Assembly: GCF_000226095.1 (NCBI RefSeq)
Contig: NC_016477.1
Coordinates: forward strand, 496,001 to 560,000
Source of the DNA: Thermothelomyces thermophilus ATCC 42464
Lineage: Eukaryota > Ascomycota > Sordariomycetes > Sordariales > Chaetomiaceae
Direction of reading: 5' to 3'
DNA: 64,000 nt
The notes under the pieces were generated by a model. The model did no database searches, was not told the DNA's origin, and saw only the letters and a list, made by a program, of their open reading frames with translations. How positions within the stretch are numbered: position 1 is the first letter of the stretch; every line of letters begins with the position of its first letter. This document shows, piece after piece, positions 1 to 10,838 of this stretch. The translations under genes and the position numbers were made by a program.

Positions 1-1140
1 GTTGCGCCGCCGGCCCAAGAAAACGGCACTAAGGATGGCGGCGGCGATCAGGATGCCAACATGACCGATGCACCGGCCGAAGCACCGACCGAAGCGCCAG
101 CCGACGCACCAGCCGAAGGCGAGGCCGACGATACAACCAGGCCGGAGGCAGCCGCCGAGCCGCAGTCGCAACATGCCCACCAGCCAGAACAAGCCCAGCG
201 GGAAGAGCAGCAGCAGAAGCAGCAGCAGGAGGAGGAACAGCAACAACAATCGGAACCGCAACCGCAACCTCCCTCGGAACAGCAGCCATCAGAGCCCGCG
301 CCGACGGCGACGGAACGGGTAACACGGCGTGTCCGTCGCGACATCGAGGTCGGCCTCGAGCGGTTCCAGTTCGCGGACCGCAAGGAGATCGACCGGATCG
401 TCACGGCCATCTACCGGGCCGTCCAGGGCATCGAGGACATGTACATGCGCCCCGGGTGCTGGGAGAACATTGTCTTCGTCGGCAACGGGGCGCGCATCCG
501 CGGGCTCCGCGACAACATCATCCAGACGCTCCAGGCGCGCCACCACATCTCGCCCAGCTCGGCCATCATGTTCACGTCGGAGCTGCCCTCTAACATGGGC
601 ACCCCGTCGGGAACCGGGTCGCAGACGCCGACCTCGTCCTTCGCGGGCGCCCCGCACCAGCTCCCGACCTCGAGCAACGTCAACCCGCTGCTGCAGGCGG
701 CCACGACGGCAAACATGGCGGGGGCCAACAACAACGCGGCGGCCGGGTCGGGCGGCGCGGGCGACGCGGGCGGCGGCGGCGGCGGCACCAGCCACCACTT
801 CCACAGCCAGACGCCGACCAACATCCGGCTGGCGCCGCTGCCCAACTACCTGACCGAATGGGCCAAGCACGGGTTCGAGGAGGCCATGTTCCTGGGCGCC
901 CAGGTCGCCGCCCGGCTGGCCTTTTGCATCCATAACCTGGACGCGCAGGGCCTCGAGGCGCAGCGGCTGATGAGCCTGAGTCGGGTCGATTATAAGTGAG
1001 TAAATAAATTCGCTGCTTGATTCCTCTCCCTCTCCCCTTCCCATAGATTAGGGTTCCTTTTTTCGCGTAAAATGCTAACCTTCGTTGATTACAGTGAACT
1101 GGGCCCTAAGGGAATCCGGTCGCATTCGATGCTTGGGTGA
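1..1140 (+). CDS. arp9: Arp9-like actin-related protein, 3' part (5' end outside window)
   Basis: Two exons are visible: 1-995 and 1095-1140. The intron (996-1094) has donor GTGAGT, branch GCTAAC at 1074-1079 and acceptor ACAG. The frame is open from base 1, so the gene is cut by the left edge; the ATG at 61 is internal. About 346 residues are present. A Gln/Glu/Pro-rich low-complexity stretch comes first. It is followed by an actin-fold C-terminal half containing VFVGNGARIRGLRDNI, which resembles the actin nucleotide-binding GG-x-I-x-G-L segment. A Ser/Gly/Ala/Asn-rich insertion (about 200-265) then interrupts the fold, and the spliced end is YNELGPKGIRSHSMLG. This C-terminus matches my memory of the Arp9-type subunit of fungal SWI/SNF and RSC chromatin remodellers, which acts in the nucleus. 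Another nuclear Arp is possible. Confidence 0.72.
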
Positions 1141-1326
1141 AGCTGAGGCACTGGATGATGTGTTTTGAAGAAGAGAGATGAAATGGAAAACAAAATAGGC
1201 GAGAGAGTGAGTCAGGGAGAGCACAGCGAGCCGGCGACGGTTTCAATAGGACAGCAGCGTTGGCTAATTCGGCAGCAGTTGTCTCGGGAGTTTGGGGCAA
1301 AAAGCGTTTCATGACTGGAGTGGACG

Positions 1327-1349
1327 GGCAGGCAGGCAGGCAGGCAGGC
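1327..1349. repeat. (GGCA)n microsatellite
   Basis: Nearly six tandem copies of GGCA lie in the 3' flank of the Arp gene. Confidence 0.9.
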
Positions 1350-1458
1350 GTAAAGTCGGAATTGTTCTTGTAGTCCGCGTAACTTCTACTAAGTAAGTAG
1401 TCTATCGGTATTGTTGGGGGAAAGATGGTGGGTGTGGTTTCCAAGTCGTAGCACGCCG

Positions 1459-1460
<2 letters not shown>

Positions 1461-1489
<29 letters not shown>
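1461..1489. repeat. (CTG)n microsatellite
   Basis: Nearly ten tandem copies of CTG. No open frame I trust uses it, so it is probably untranslated or intergenic. Confidence 0.9.
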
Positions 1490-1491
<2 letters not shown>

Positions 1492-2395
1492 ACGGACACC
1501 ACCAATGTGCCCTCCACCCCCGTGCTGAACATGACACCAGTGCTGTGCTGCGAGACTGGGGAAACACTAGCTTAAATCACATGCCCAGGAGTCGTTTTTC
1601 AGTGCGTGGCCGGCATATACTGTGTAGGGGCCCTGTAACCGGCAGACAACTCAAGCCCGAGCTCAACAGATCTTGAACTCATGGATTCGCCCCTTTCAAG
1701 GATCTCAGTGACCAGACATATGCATATGTGATCATATGGCTTCACCAGCATTCTGGTCTCGCCATGGTAGAAAGCAGCAGGTGAGGGTGTCCATCATGCA
1801 AGTCATTCGTTCCAAAAGGGACACTGCCACCAGTCACATTGTGGTTTTGACAACAGCAGCGCCGCACGGGAGTCGAGATCGATTTTGTCAGAAAGAACTT
1901 GAACAAGTACAAGTAAGCCGGGCAAAAACGCGAGTTCGATGCGATCAGTCGGGTTGGATTGGACTGGACCATGATGAGAGAGAGAGAGAGGGTTCAAGAG
2001 GGCGAGCGGCATAAGACTTGTTGTTAATTAGAAGCTGGCTCTCGACATGACTCACATTTTTTATTATTTCCTTTTATTTATTTTTTATCTTTTCCTCCTC
2101 CTTCTCCAAGCAGCGTCACGAAGAGTTGTGTTGTTGTTACTCTATGCAAAGATCCGTTGGAGCCTCGGAGGTCGGGGAACAACTGTTAGCGAGGTACGTG
2201 GGTCTCCTGCGTATTGCTCATTGGGCGGCAGGTACCGCACTAGAATTTTGGAGGCTGTAAGAGGCGTCGTGACTCACTCACTCCGAATCCCCTTCTTTCC
2301 TTCCCTTTGACAAGGGATCACCTCGAAATCGAAGTTCATATCCAGATCGAATCAAGAATTGTCCTCGCAGTTGTCGAGAGATTCTGCCGCGTATA

Positions 2396-3031
2396 ATGGC
2401 TGCCGAAAGACGACTCATCTCGTCCGGGTCGGGCTTCGAAGCCCAGATCGGCTACTCGCGCGCCGTCGTCTCGGGGGACATGGTCTTCGTCTCTGGCTGC
2501 ACCGGGTGAGGCTCCCGCACCTTTTTTTTTTTTTTTTTTTTTTGCTTCCTCTTATCTTTGGGAGGGAAGGGACCTCGTAAAACGTAACGGGAAAACAAAC
2601 TTGACTGACTCGGGGGGGGGGGGGGGGCATGTAGATACGACTACAAGACGGGGACCATCTCGGACGACGTGGCCGAGCAGGCGGAGCAGTGCATGCGGAA
2701 CATCGCGGCCGCCCTTGCCGAGGCGGGCGCCGACATGGCCGACGTCGTCAGGGTGCGGTATATCTTGCCGGACAGGCGGGACTTTGAAAAGACGTGGTGA
2801 GTTTTATTCCTCCCCAACTCTTGTCTGTGCCACATACATACACACACGCACACACGATCTTCCGGGAACCCGTTGGAGCTAAGCTGCTGGCTTAGGCCTG
2901 TCCTGCGAAAGTGGCTGGGACATGTCCGACCGGCAGCGACCATGGTCCAGGCTGGCCTGATGGAGGAAGTGATGAAGATCGAGATCGAGGTTACGGCGAG
3001 GAAGACGGCTGCATCCGAGTCCAAGGAGTAA
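2396..3031 (+). CDS. RidA/YjgF/YER057c/UK114 family protein
   Basis: Three exons: 2396-2505, 2635-2796 and 2896-3031, giving 135 residues. Donors are GTGAGG and GTGAGT; acceptors are ATGTAG and GCTTAG. The start follows the first ATG that opens the typical family N-terminus (RLISSGSGFEAQIGYSRAVV). The strand motif VSGDMVFVSGCTGYDYKTG, the helix with EQAEQCMRNIAAALAEAG and the C-terminal MVQAGLMEEVMKIEIEVTA are all characteristic of the RidA fold, which forms trimers. Family members deaminate reactive enamine/imine intermediates or act as L-PSP endoribonucleases. The Arg/Cys active-site layout of true RidA is not obvious here, so I claim only the family. Intron 1 is odd: it holds a run of 22 T and a run of 16 G just before the acceptor. 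Confidence 0.88.
2522..2543 (+). repeat. Poly(T) run in intron 1
   Basis: Twenty-two consecutive T within intron 1 of the RidA-like gene. Length may be unreliable in the assembly. Confidence 0.85.
2612..2627 (+). repeat. Poly(G) run near 3' splice site
   Basis: Sixteen consecutive G between the CTGAC branch-like site (about 2604-2608) and the acceptor ATGTAG of intron 1. It replaces the usual pyrimidine tract. Confidence 0.85.
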
Positions 3032-3507
3032 GTCGTAGCGGACGCGTCACGCTAGAGGGCTCGGAAAACCAGGGGGATAACAAGAGTCTCTGGCTGGCTA
3101 GGGCATAATCTCTGCGTTCAGGGTATTCTTTATTAGATATCAAACACGATCGGCGCGTGAGCCTGCTGCCCTTTCAGGCCCGGCAAGCTCACACTCAACA
3201 TACGTTCCATCAACATTATCAAGTAATTAGCATCGAACAGACCGGCAGGCACAAGAAAGTCGAATTCGACCCAAAAGCCCGCCAACAGGTAAAAAAGGAG
3301 AGACCGATCCAAGCCACCCGATTATCAACCATCCCGAGACCCAAACGCCAGGCTGAACTCATCGTCATCATCGCACACATTACTCTCCTCAAGACATATA
3401 TATAGGTAACCGAAGAAAGGCTCATTTCAAACCTCCCCCCCCCCTTTTTTTTTCTTTCTTTCCACCACTGTCAATTCATAATTCGTGCCCGTCCACCACG
3501 CGCCTCC
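3032..3507. other. Convergent intergenic spacer
   Basis: The 3' ends of the RidA-like gene (+) and the kelch gene (-) face each other here. There is a C-run then T-rich segment at about 3436-3460. I see no gene. Confidence 0.6.
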
Positions 3508-6452
3508 TCATCTCCCTTGCCGCTGTCCTCCCGTGTCCCCGGTCGTCCCGCTATCCAGATTCTCCGAGAAGACGCTCCGCCTCGACGGACTCGACGGTCC
3601 CGGCCCACCCTGCTGCTGCTGAGACCCAGTCGGCGGCCTGATGCCCAGGTAGTCCCCCCCTTCGCCGGGCCCGGCCGTCGCCGTCGGGGGCGACACGGCT
3701 GCGGGGCTCTCCACCACCGTCGGCGGCCCGCCTCCCGGGCTGCTGAGCAAGCTCACGTTGCTGACCACCGTCTCCCTCCCGCCGCTGCCGGTAACAAGGT
3801 TGTTGGCATTGTTGGCGGTAGTAGTGGCGGCGGCGGTGGTGCCGCTCGGCCCGACGGGGGCGGTCGTCACCGACGACACGGTGGTGTCGCTGATCTGCCG
3901 CAGGTGGGCGCGGTCGCGCTCCGAGAGGCTCGAGATGCCCGAGACCACCTTGTTGGACCGGCCGCTCGCTCCCTGTGCCGGGGCCCCCGTCGTTACGGGG
4001 GACGTGCCGGCCGACGTCGGGGTGGTGGCGCTGCTAGTCGCGGGCGCGCGGCCCAGGGCGTCCGAGTCCGGGCGGTGCAGGATGGGGGACTCCTCCTGCG
4101 GGACGGGGGGAGCCGTGTAATACGCGGACGAGTTGGCGTGGCCGGTCTGGTGGGTGGACTGGTAGTACGCGTGGTTGTTGAGGGAAGCTTGCATGGCGAC
4201 TGCTGCCTCCGGGGAGGGCTTGGAGGACTGGAGCTCCGCTGGCCTGGCTGTGTCTGCTGCGCCGAGGTTTAGCAGGAGAAGCAAGGCGCGCGCGCCGTTT
4301 GTCTATGGGGAAGGGGGTTTTGGGCGGGCAAACAAAGCTAGTGTCTTGTATGTACAGTACATACCTGGCAGTTCGACCGGCCTCTGCACTCCGGTGTCCA
4401 TCATCTCGGCAATCGACAAGGGGGTCGCATTAGTACCAGGGCTGTGGTCTGTGGGTTCTGTCGAATTCACAGGCAAATAGTCAGATGAGGTGGCCACCGT
4501 CGGAGCCTTGACCTCGGGCGACGCGTTGTTCTGACCGCGCAGCCACAAGGCTATGCGGTTTTTGTTGGTGTCTATGGTGCCAGCCTCGCTCATAGCGCCG
4601 CCGCCTTTACGCAGCAGCCTACGGCGCCTCCAGAGGAGGATCAGGACAGCCACCATGGTCACGAAGACCAATCCGAGCACGACGCCAAGGACGGGCGGAA
4701 GGAACGACGGCACGCCACCACCTTCGTCCTTGTCGGCCGGGGTTGTTGGCACACTCGGGTTGGTGTTGTCGACCGGGGCGTTTGAGGCGTACGGGTAGTA
4801 CGTCGTGATCTTGCTCGTCGGATACTCCTTGGCAAAGATGCTCGCCAGTTCGGTCGCGTCCCAGGACGGACTCGGGCTCGTCGCCGTGGCGCCCCCGGTG
4901 CCGGACCCGCCGATCTTGGCGACGACGGCGCTGGGGACGGTGTAGTTGGCGTAGACGGCAGGGTCGTACCGGTCCAGCCACTCGCCCGTGGAGAGGTTAA
5001 ACACCCTGATCGTTTCCCGGAGACAGCTGGGGAGATATCCCTGGAGGGATGGGTATCCTCCGATGACCAGCATCTGGTCGGGGTACGGCGAGACACACTT
5101 GTGCCCAGCGCGCCCGTCTACTTGGCTCGACGTTAGCTTGACCCAGGTGAATGACGGCAGCGACAGGACCCAGACGTCGTCATTGTAGCGTTCCGTCATG
5201 TGAATGCCGTCGTAGCCACCATAGTAGTAGATATTGAAGCTCGAGCCGTCCTGCGCGCGGGCGACGACGGCACACCCGCGCGCGAGCTGGCCGGGTCCAC
5301 CGGTGGTCTTCTGCCGATACCACTCGCGGCTCTCCACGTCGTAGATGTCGATGGTGGACATGAACTCGGGGCTTTGCTCTCTCTGTTTTTGAGGTCAGAC
5401 CGGTCGAGGAGAGTACGAGCGGGCGGAGAGAGGGGTGGAGAGGGAGGGGGGGGGGGCTTACGCTAGCTGTTTCGTTGGCTGAGCGTGGGTTCGAAGCGTT
5501 GACCCAATCCGGATACACGACGCCTCCGAGGGCGACGAGAACACCGCGGAAACCCACCGGAACCCAGACCAGTTCCGGATTCGCACGCCCGGGAATGTTG
5601 CGGGGTAGCGTGTCGTTGGTGAAGGTCACGCTCACCGGATTAGCCATATCCATCGTGATGAGCCGGTTAGAGACGGTATTGGCAAAAGTGGCACCGCCGC
5701 CATCGTAAGGGGGCATATAGATCTTGCCCCAAGTGGGGGAGCGCAGACCGGAAAAGTACCAGGCGAGATTCTCAGAGGGCGCGCTGGCGGCGCCGCCGTA
5801 GGCAACGTAGCGGGTCACGTTCTCGCCGAGATCTCTGTCTATGAAGCCCGGTCTGAAGCGGGGCTTGTCTGCGCCATACTGATACGCTTGGTAGCATAGG
5901 ACCGAGTCCCCCGGCGGATCTGAGGAGCCCGTCGACGGCGCGCTCATGCCGCCGTAGAGGCAGAACTCGGAATCGTTGCCGAGGAGGGCACCATCTAGGT
6001 AGTTTGGGGCGCGGCTGTTGGTGTCGCCCCCGCCGGTTTCCAGCGTGCCCAGGATGGCCGAGATGTTCTGGGTCGTGTTGAAGGGCGTGCTGAAGTTGAG
6101 GGTGTAAATGAGACCTGCCAGGTTGTCTGTCGAGCTGTCAATATCCCTCTCGCCCCCAGGCCGGCGCCCGGCGGACACTTACTGTCGAAGGTCGGCACTC
6201 CTGCAGAGCCGTCCGCGAACCTTGGCTCCCAGTACAGAGCCCCACCGTCTAGATAGACCGTGTCATGAAGGACGGCCGCTGAACGGTTGTTAGCAGAAGA
6301 GCTTCGTGGTCCCCAGGGCCGCCGGGCTCACCTCGAAGCTGCTGCCAGTAGCATATCCTTGTGGAAACCTGGTTGGGTTGCCATACCGCTTGTGCCAGGG
6401 CGACTGGGGCCGAGAGCGTCGTCAACCAGGCGACGAGGCCCGGGCCGAACAT
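3508..6452 (-). CDS. Kelch-repeat type I membrane / cell-surface protein
   Basis: Five exons on the minus strand: 6452-6332, 6278-6183, 6126-5462, 5382-4365 and 4256-3508, giving 882 residues. Introns have GTGAGC, GTAAGT, GTAAGC and GTATGT donors; branch sites TGCTAACA (intron 1) and GCTAAAC (intron 4) are clear. The ATG at 6452 gives a signal peptide (MFGPGLVAWLTTLSAPVALA). Residues about 45-480 hold kelch-type blades, for example a repeat with YYYGGYDG, NDDVWVLSLPSFTWVKL and MLVIGGYPS, plus many N-glycosylation sequons. A single transmembrane helix lies at about 522-545, followed by RRRRLLRK. A 340-residue Ser/Thr/Pro/Gly-rich cytoplasmic tail ends the protein. Similar mould proteins are often called cell wall anchored kelch proteins; their ligands are unknown to me. 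Exon 3 start (6126) is the least certain junction; it is chosen because it keeps frame with a 56-bp intron. Confidence 0.85.
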
Positions 6453-9400
6453 GGCGATCCTCAGGGCCGTCTGCGAGGGAGTGGGGAGAGTCGGAGAAAT
6501 GTCAAAGGAAGGAAAACTCAGGAACGGCACAGGAAGAGCATCTGTCAGGCAAGTTTGCTGACAGGCAGCACACAAACAGCGCCCTTCCACTCACTGTCCG
6601 GAAATGCTCGAGGATGTCGGTCAGAGTAGAGCGACAAGCCACACAAGAGAGACACACGCCCGCGAGGCGAGCGAACATCAAGGCATGCCCCGAATCATGA
6701 AAGCATGTAACGTCAAGAAGATTTCCCGCTGTTCCTGTGCCAGGGCTTGATCAAAAGCCTCGAGGAACCCATGCCTCGGGCCGGTGGGGGTGCCACTCGC
6801 CTGGGTGAGGTCGAGAGTGACCCAAGGACGAATAGTACGGGAATACTCCGTACGCTTGCTTGGTGTGTACGGATTACTAGTACACCAGGACGGAAGAGGA
6901 AGCAGGCTGACCGACCACCAGGGCCGGGTTGAAGAACCCCGCAGGGCGCAGGCCAATCGTGCACCTTGCTTGCCGTCCCTTGGCCAGCCATCATTGCTGG
7001 GGGCCGGTCCTCTTCTCATTGGGTGGGTGGTCCCGCAGCTTGCTTGGCCGGTTTGCAAAAAAGAAGAAAGCTGCAGAGTGCACCGTAATCTGTGCATGCA
7101 CCTGTTGTGTCCATACGCGAGATTGGTGCCGATGATCACCGCCACACTTGGGTTGGGCAGAACATTCCCGGCCACATAAGACGCGCGATGGGGGGGTGTG
7201 CCCGTCTTTCATATGGTGACAGTACGGAGTAGTGTAAACAGAGGGGACGGCGCTGGAGAGGTTGGATACCGCAAGGCTATCCATCCCCTCGGTGTCCTGT
7301 GCCTGCTTCTGTGTATTCTGTATTTTTGGTTTTCAGGACTCAACTCGTTCTGTGCGAGCGAGTTAGGTAGTCTTAAACCGTCTGCTTTGCCGATTGCCGG
7401 AGGTCGCAGACTCCAAACAAAGAGCTGCCGGACCTTCGCCAAGCGGCGCTCGATCTGTTGACTTTGCCACTTCGCGGACATCAACAGACACAACCAGCGT
7501 GGGAGTTCGCAAAAGCCGGCCTGTATGTCTGCTGTCAAGGGCCAGCACTGATCTACCGAATCGGGTTCTGAGGTTGGTTGGCTGGGGCCAGGCACTTGCC
7601 CGAGCTGTTGGAAATCGAATCCAACATCATGATCTACAGTACAGCCGTACTGGCGCCGCATGCAAGGGCAGGGTTTGAGGTGGAGTGAGAGCAAAAGAGT
7701 TGTCGATAGCGACCAAAGTCATGGATGGGCATGCATTTGTTCAGACTTTTGAAACAAATAGCGACAACAAGGAAGTTAACGTTCGCTGGGCTGCTAACTG
7801 CAAGAAGCTGGAAAGATGGGGGGTAATAGGTCGGCAATACATGGACCGCAAGTGCCGAAATGAGGTTCTTGAGATGAGCAGTCTTGTGTCCGTATGTTGT
7901 TGATTGAATGAACCATTGCACAACTGAGCGGGTCTCGGCCTTGCGAACATCGTGGCTCGGGATCGACACCAATGAGCCGCCTGCAAGTGATGCTCACAAT
8001 GCCGGAGTTGCGGCTGAACGAACGAGGGGAGGTACGGATTCCTTTCTTCCCTCTTCCCGCTCGGTCGGCAGACGCGGTGGGTGTTGGGTATCCGGTCCAC
8101 TGGCAAGCCCGGGAGAGCGATGAGCGTCGTATTCTTGCGGCTCGTTGGCCGCGTTGATGTGACGCTGACACCTTGCTCGCAGAACAAGATCACACCCGCC
8201 TTGATCGGATGTCCCGTGAAGAGATGGTCGGATGTGGCAAATCCCGTGCTCTTGTCGCCCTGGATTCGCCGTGGTGTGTCTTTCAATCACGGGGTGAATG
8301 TAGCCTTTTCAAAATTACCGCGAGACAGTCTTGTTGTTACCAGTGGCCGCTCGCTTCTGGTCGTTGGGTGATGATGGAAGTCTTCTTTTTCTTCAACACG
8401 TGATAGCGAGTCTGCCGCATCCCTGCCAGTGGACCAGGCAACAACACACTACTGTGTAGTGGCGCTCTCGTCAGACCAACTCACTCGAGAAGCGACGACT
8501 ACACGATTCTCGCACGAATGCCGTGTGAAGTGTCCTGCAAGGACGAAGGATCAAGTCGTGTGAACACACCAGGACCCTCATCGGGTTCCCAGCGCGAGAA
8601 AACGCGGAGACAGCGCGGGCCGTTCGCGTGTTGCCGTTCGAGGTTGTGCCGAGCCTTTTCGCGAAGAGGCTTTGTTGCTATGGGAGGGCTCTCGGCAGAA
8701 CTGCTCTGAAGAGAGGAGAGAGAGAGAAAGCAGTGGGGCAGAGCAGTGGAACGGTTGCCCCGGGTGCTGCCCCCGCTCTTGGCCAGGCCGCCGCGATGGG
8801 TCTCGGACCATTTGCCCTGCAGGGCGCTGCAGGGCTAGGCTGCGGTGGGAAAGGAACTGGCGCCGTCATCCAATCAAACTTCGCCAGCTGCCAAGCTCCT
8901 TCCTGACAAGGGATTGCTTCCCGCGGCCCAAGCTCCCGACCAACCGCACCTCCCTTCCCTTCTCCGATTAGGGCCCACTGCCTCTTTCTTCTGCCTCTCT
9001 TGTCTGCCAAACTTACTAGTGAAGTGAACACGCAACTACGCGTACCACCTTTGAGCATTTGCAGGATATTACTACGGACGTACATAGTGGACAAACCTTC
9101 GAGAAGTGGAATTTCCGCTCGACACTGGACACGGCCCAGAATGAGGCAGAGCCGGAATCTGGGCCGTGGCGCCAGGTGCTTCCACCCCCCGACATTGGGC
9201 CTCCCGCCACGGCCGAATGATTGCGCGGTCGAAGAGACCGAGTCCAGCTCATCAAAATGATTTATTCCAATATTTCCTGTGTCGAGAAAGCGGATGTTGT
9301 TTGCAACTGCCCTACGACACTGCCTGCCGGAAGTTTGCTCTCTCGATGACGGCTAATTATAGCTAGCCAGAACAAAGCAACCGGGTCTCCAACAGCCACA

Positions 9401-10616
9401 GCAGCCGCCGTGGGTGAGAAAGCGCGTTCGTTCTTCAAGGATCCGACTTCGTATTATACGAAGGACCGGGTATCCGTACAGGTTACACAAACTCACCATG
9501 GCGACATTTCTCGGTCCGGCTGTGTTCCTCGCTTCGTGGGGCGCGGGGAAGCCGTTCTCGTCATTAAGCAACTAGCCTCGCATATGCTAGCAAATTCATT
9601 TACGAAGTACCACCGATTAGTGGATGGAAGAATGTAATGTACGGATTCGGAGGACCTACAGAATGGTATCCATGGCGCGGCCATGAGATTCGGTGTGGCT
9701 CAACCCGGTACCCAAACGGCACCCAAAAATTCCACGTACCCTCCCCTAGTGGCGCCCCTGGCTTCCGGATCGCCGTGGCGGAGGGGTTGCCCACCTTGTC
9801 AAGCTGCGGACCGCCCATTAGCACTTCGGGGCGTGAGCGACCAGACAGACACCCTTCCATTGTCCAACTTGGCCTTCGCAACCTGCCCATTCAGATGTCT
9901 CCGGCCAAGGATGCAACGTCCAGATCGCCCGAGTCCTCGTCCGGCTCAGCAATCATGGGCTCGTCTTTTTTGGGCCGAGGCCTGTCTGCTTATTCCTTCT
10001 TCCTCTGGGTGCCACGCGTCAGGCCCGATGAGGCTTGGGACTTCCGCGGGCTTCCAAGAGGGACAACAAACAGCTCTCGCGCAACAGCGATCAGCACAAC
10101 CAGGCTCTCGGTGCGCGTGTACGATGTTCTGCAAATGAGCCTCTCCGCAAGAGCCTTTGGTGTGGCGCCGCAACCCTTGCCGGATTCGTTGACATTTCAT
10201 GCCTTTTCTGGATGAGGGACGCGGTGGCGTGCCCAGTGGTTGGGCGGAGGTTGTTTCTGCAAGCAGGGGTAGAGCTTCCACCCCGGCAACCGGGCCCACG
10301 CCATGACAAGACAGGCGGAGGAGGGCGAATTCCCGGCCGCCTGCACATGGGAGTTTCTTTGGAACCCAAAAAGCTTTTCGAGCTTCTCCAGCTCTCTTGT
10401 ATCGAGCTGTTCCCCTACCTTTGCAAGCGAAGTTGACACGCCTTGTCAACTCTATGCTTGAAGCTGTGTCGGCCGAGTTAAGTGGACAACAACAAGAGCA
10501 ATTCGACCTTTGTTCATCATCCCTTTCCAGCACCCTCCGGGCAGTGTTTGCCTGCCAAGCGCCCCCGCGCAGTATTTTGTGGTAGTGTAGACGAGGTAAC
10601 TCATCTCCACTCTTGA

Positions 10617-10633
10617 CCCCCCCCCCCCCCCCC
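10617..10633. repeat. Poly(C) run upstream of wall protein gene
   Basis: Seventeen consecutive C followed by GGGGG, about 205 bases before the ATG at 10839. Confidence 0.85.
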
Positions 10634-10690
10634 GGGGGCCCTTAGCTACTTTGCTCCGCCAAGTCACCCCGGGCTGACCCCAGCCCAGCC

Positions 10691-10698
10691 TTATATGC
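10691..10698 (+). promoter_or_regulatory. Possible TATA element
   Basis: TTATATGC, 141-148 bases upstream of the ATG at 10839, in otherwise GC-rich sequence. The position suits a TATA-like element of the Thr-rich gene. This is inference from position and composition only. Confidence 0.3.
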
Positions 10699-10838
10699 TC
10701 AACGCGCACCACTGCTCACTCACTCGACTGCGGGGAGCGCTTGCGGCTGTCGACTTCGCTCGCTGCTCTCACACTCGTTGCGGTCCGAGACTGTTCCACT
10801 CGTTCATCGCATTCTCACCTGCCCTAGTGTAGGACGCA

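Larger units (their letters stand above)
1141..2395. other. Intergenic, two short tandem repeats
   Basis: This is the 3' flank of the Arp gene and the promoter region of the RidA-like gene. I see no supported gene. It contains a GGCA repeat, a CTG repeat and a T-rich stretch at about 2057-2110. Short open frames here (1736-2014, 2047-2310) have no recognisable features. Confidence 0.6.
6453..10838. other. 4.4 kb intergenic region without a supported gene
   Basis: This lies between the divergent kelch gene (-) and the Thr-rich wall protein gene (+), so it must hold both promoters. Base composition is ordinary and not RIP-like. Several open frames of 90-195 codons occur (for example 9637-10215), but none shows splice-consistent extension, a motif or a credible composition. 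It contains two matches to GTACGGAGTA (6844-6853, 7222-7231). A long upstream region of this size suggests complex regulation or an unseen non-coding RNA. Confidence 0.5.

Noticed and set aside
289-1044. Minus-strand open frame of 251 codons over the Arp gene
   Set aside because: It is a GC-rich shadow of the Arp9-like coding frame, with Arg/Gly-rich composition and no motif.
3517-4272. Plus-strand open frame opposite the kelch last exon
   Set aside because: Arg-rich antisense shadow; the minus-strand frame joins by good splice sites to the kelch gene.
9637-10215. 192-codon plus-strand frame in the intergenic region
   Set aside because: No recognisable domain, no splice-consistent extension, and overlapping frames of similar length on both strands suggest chance.
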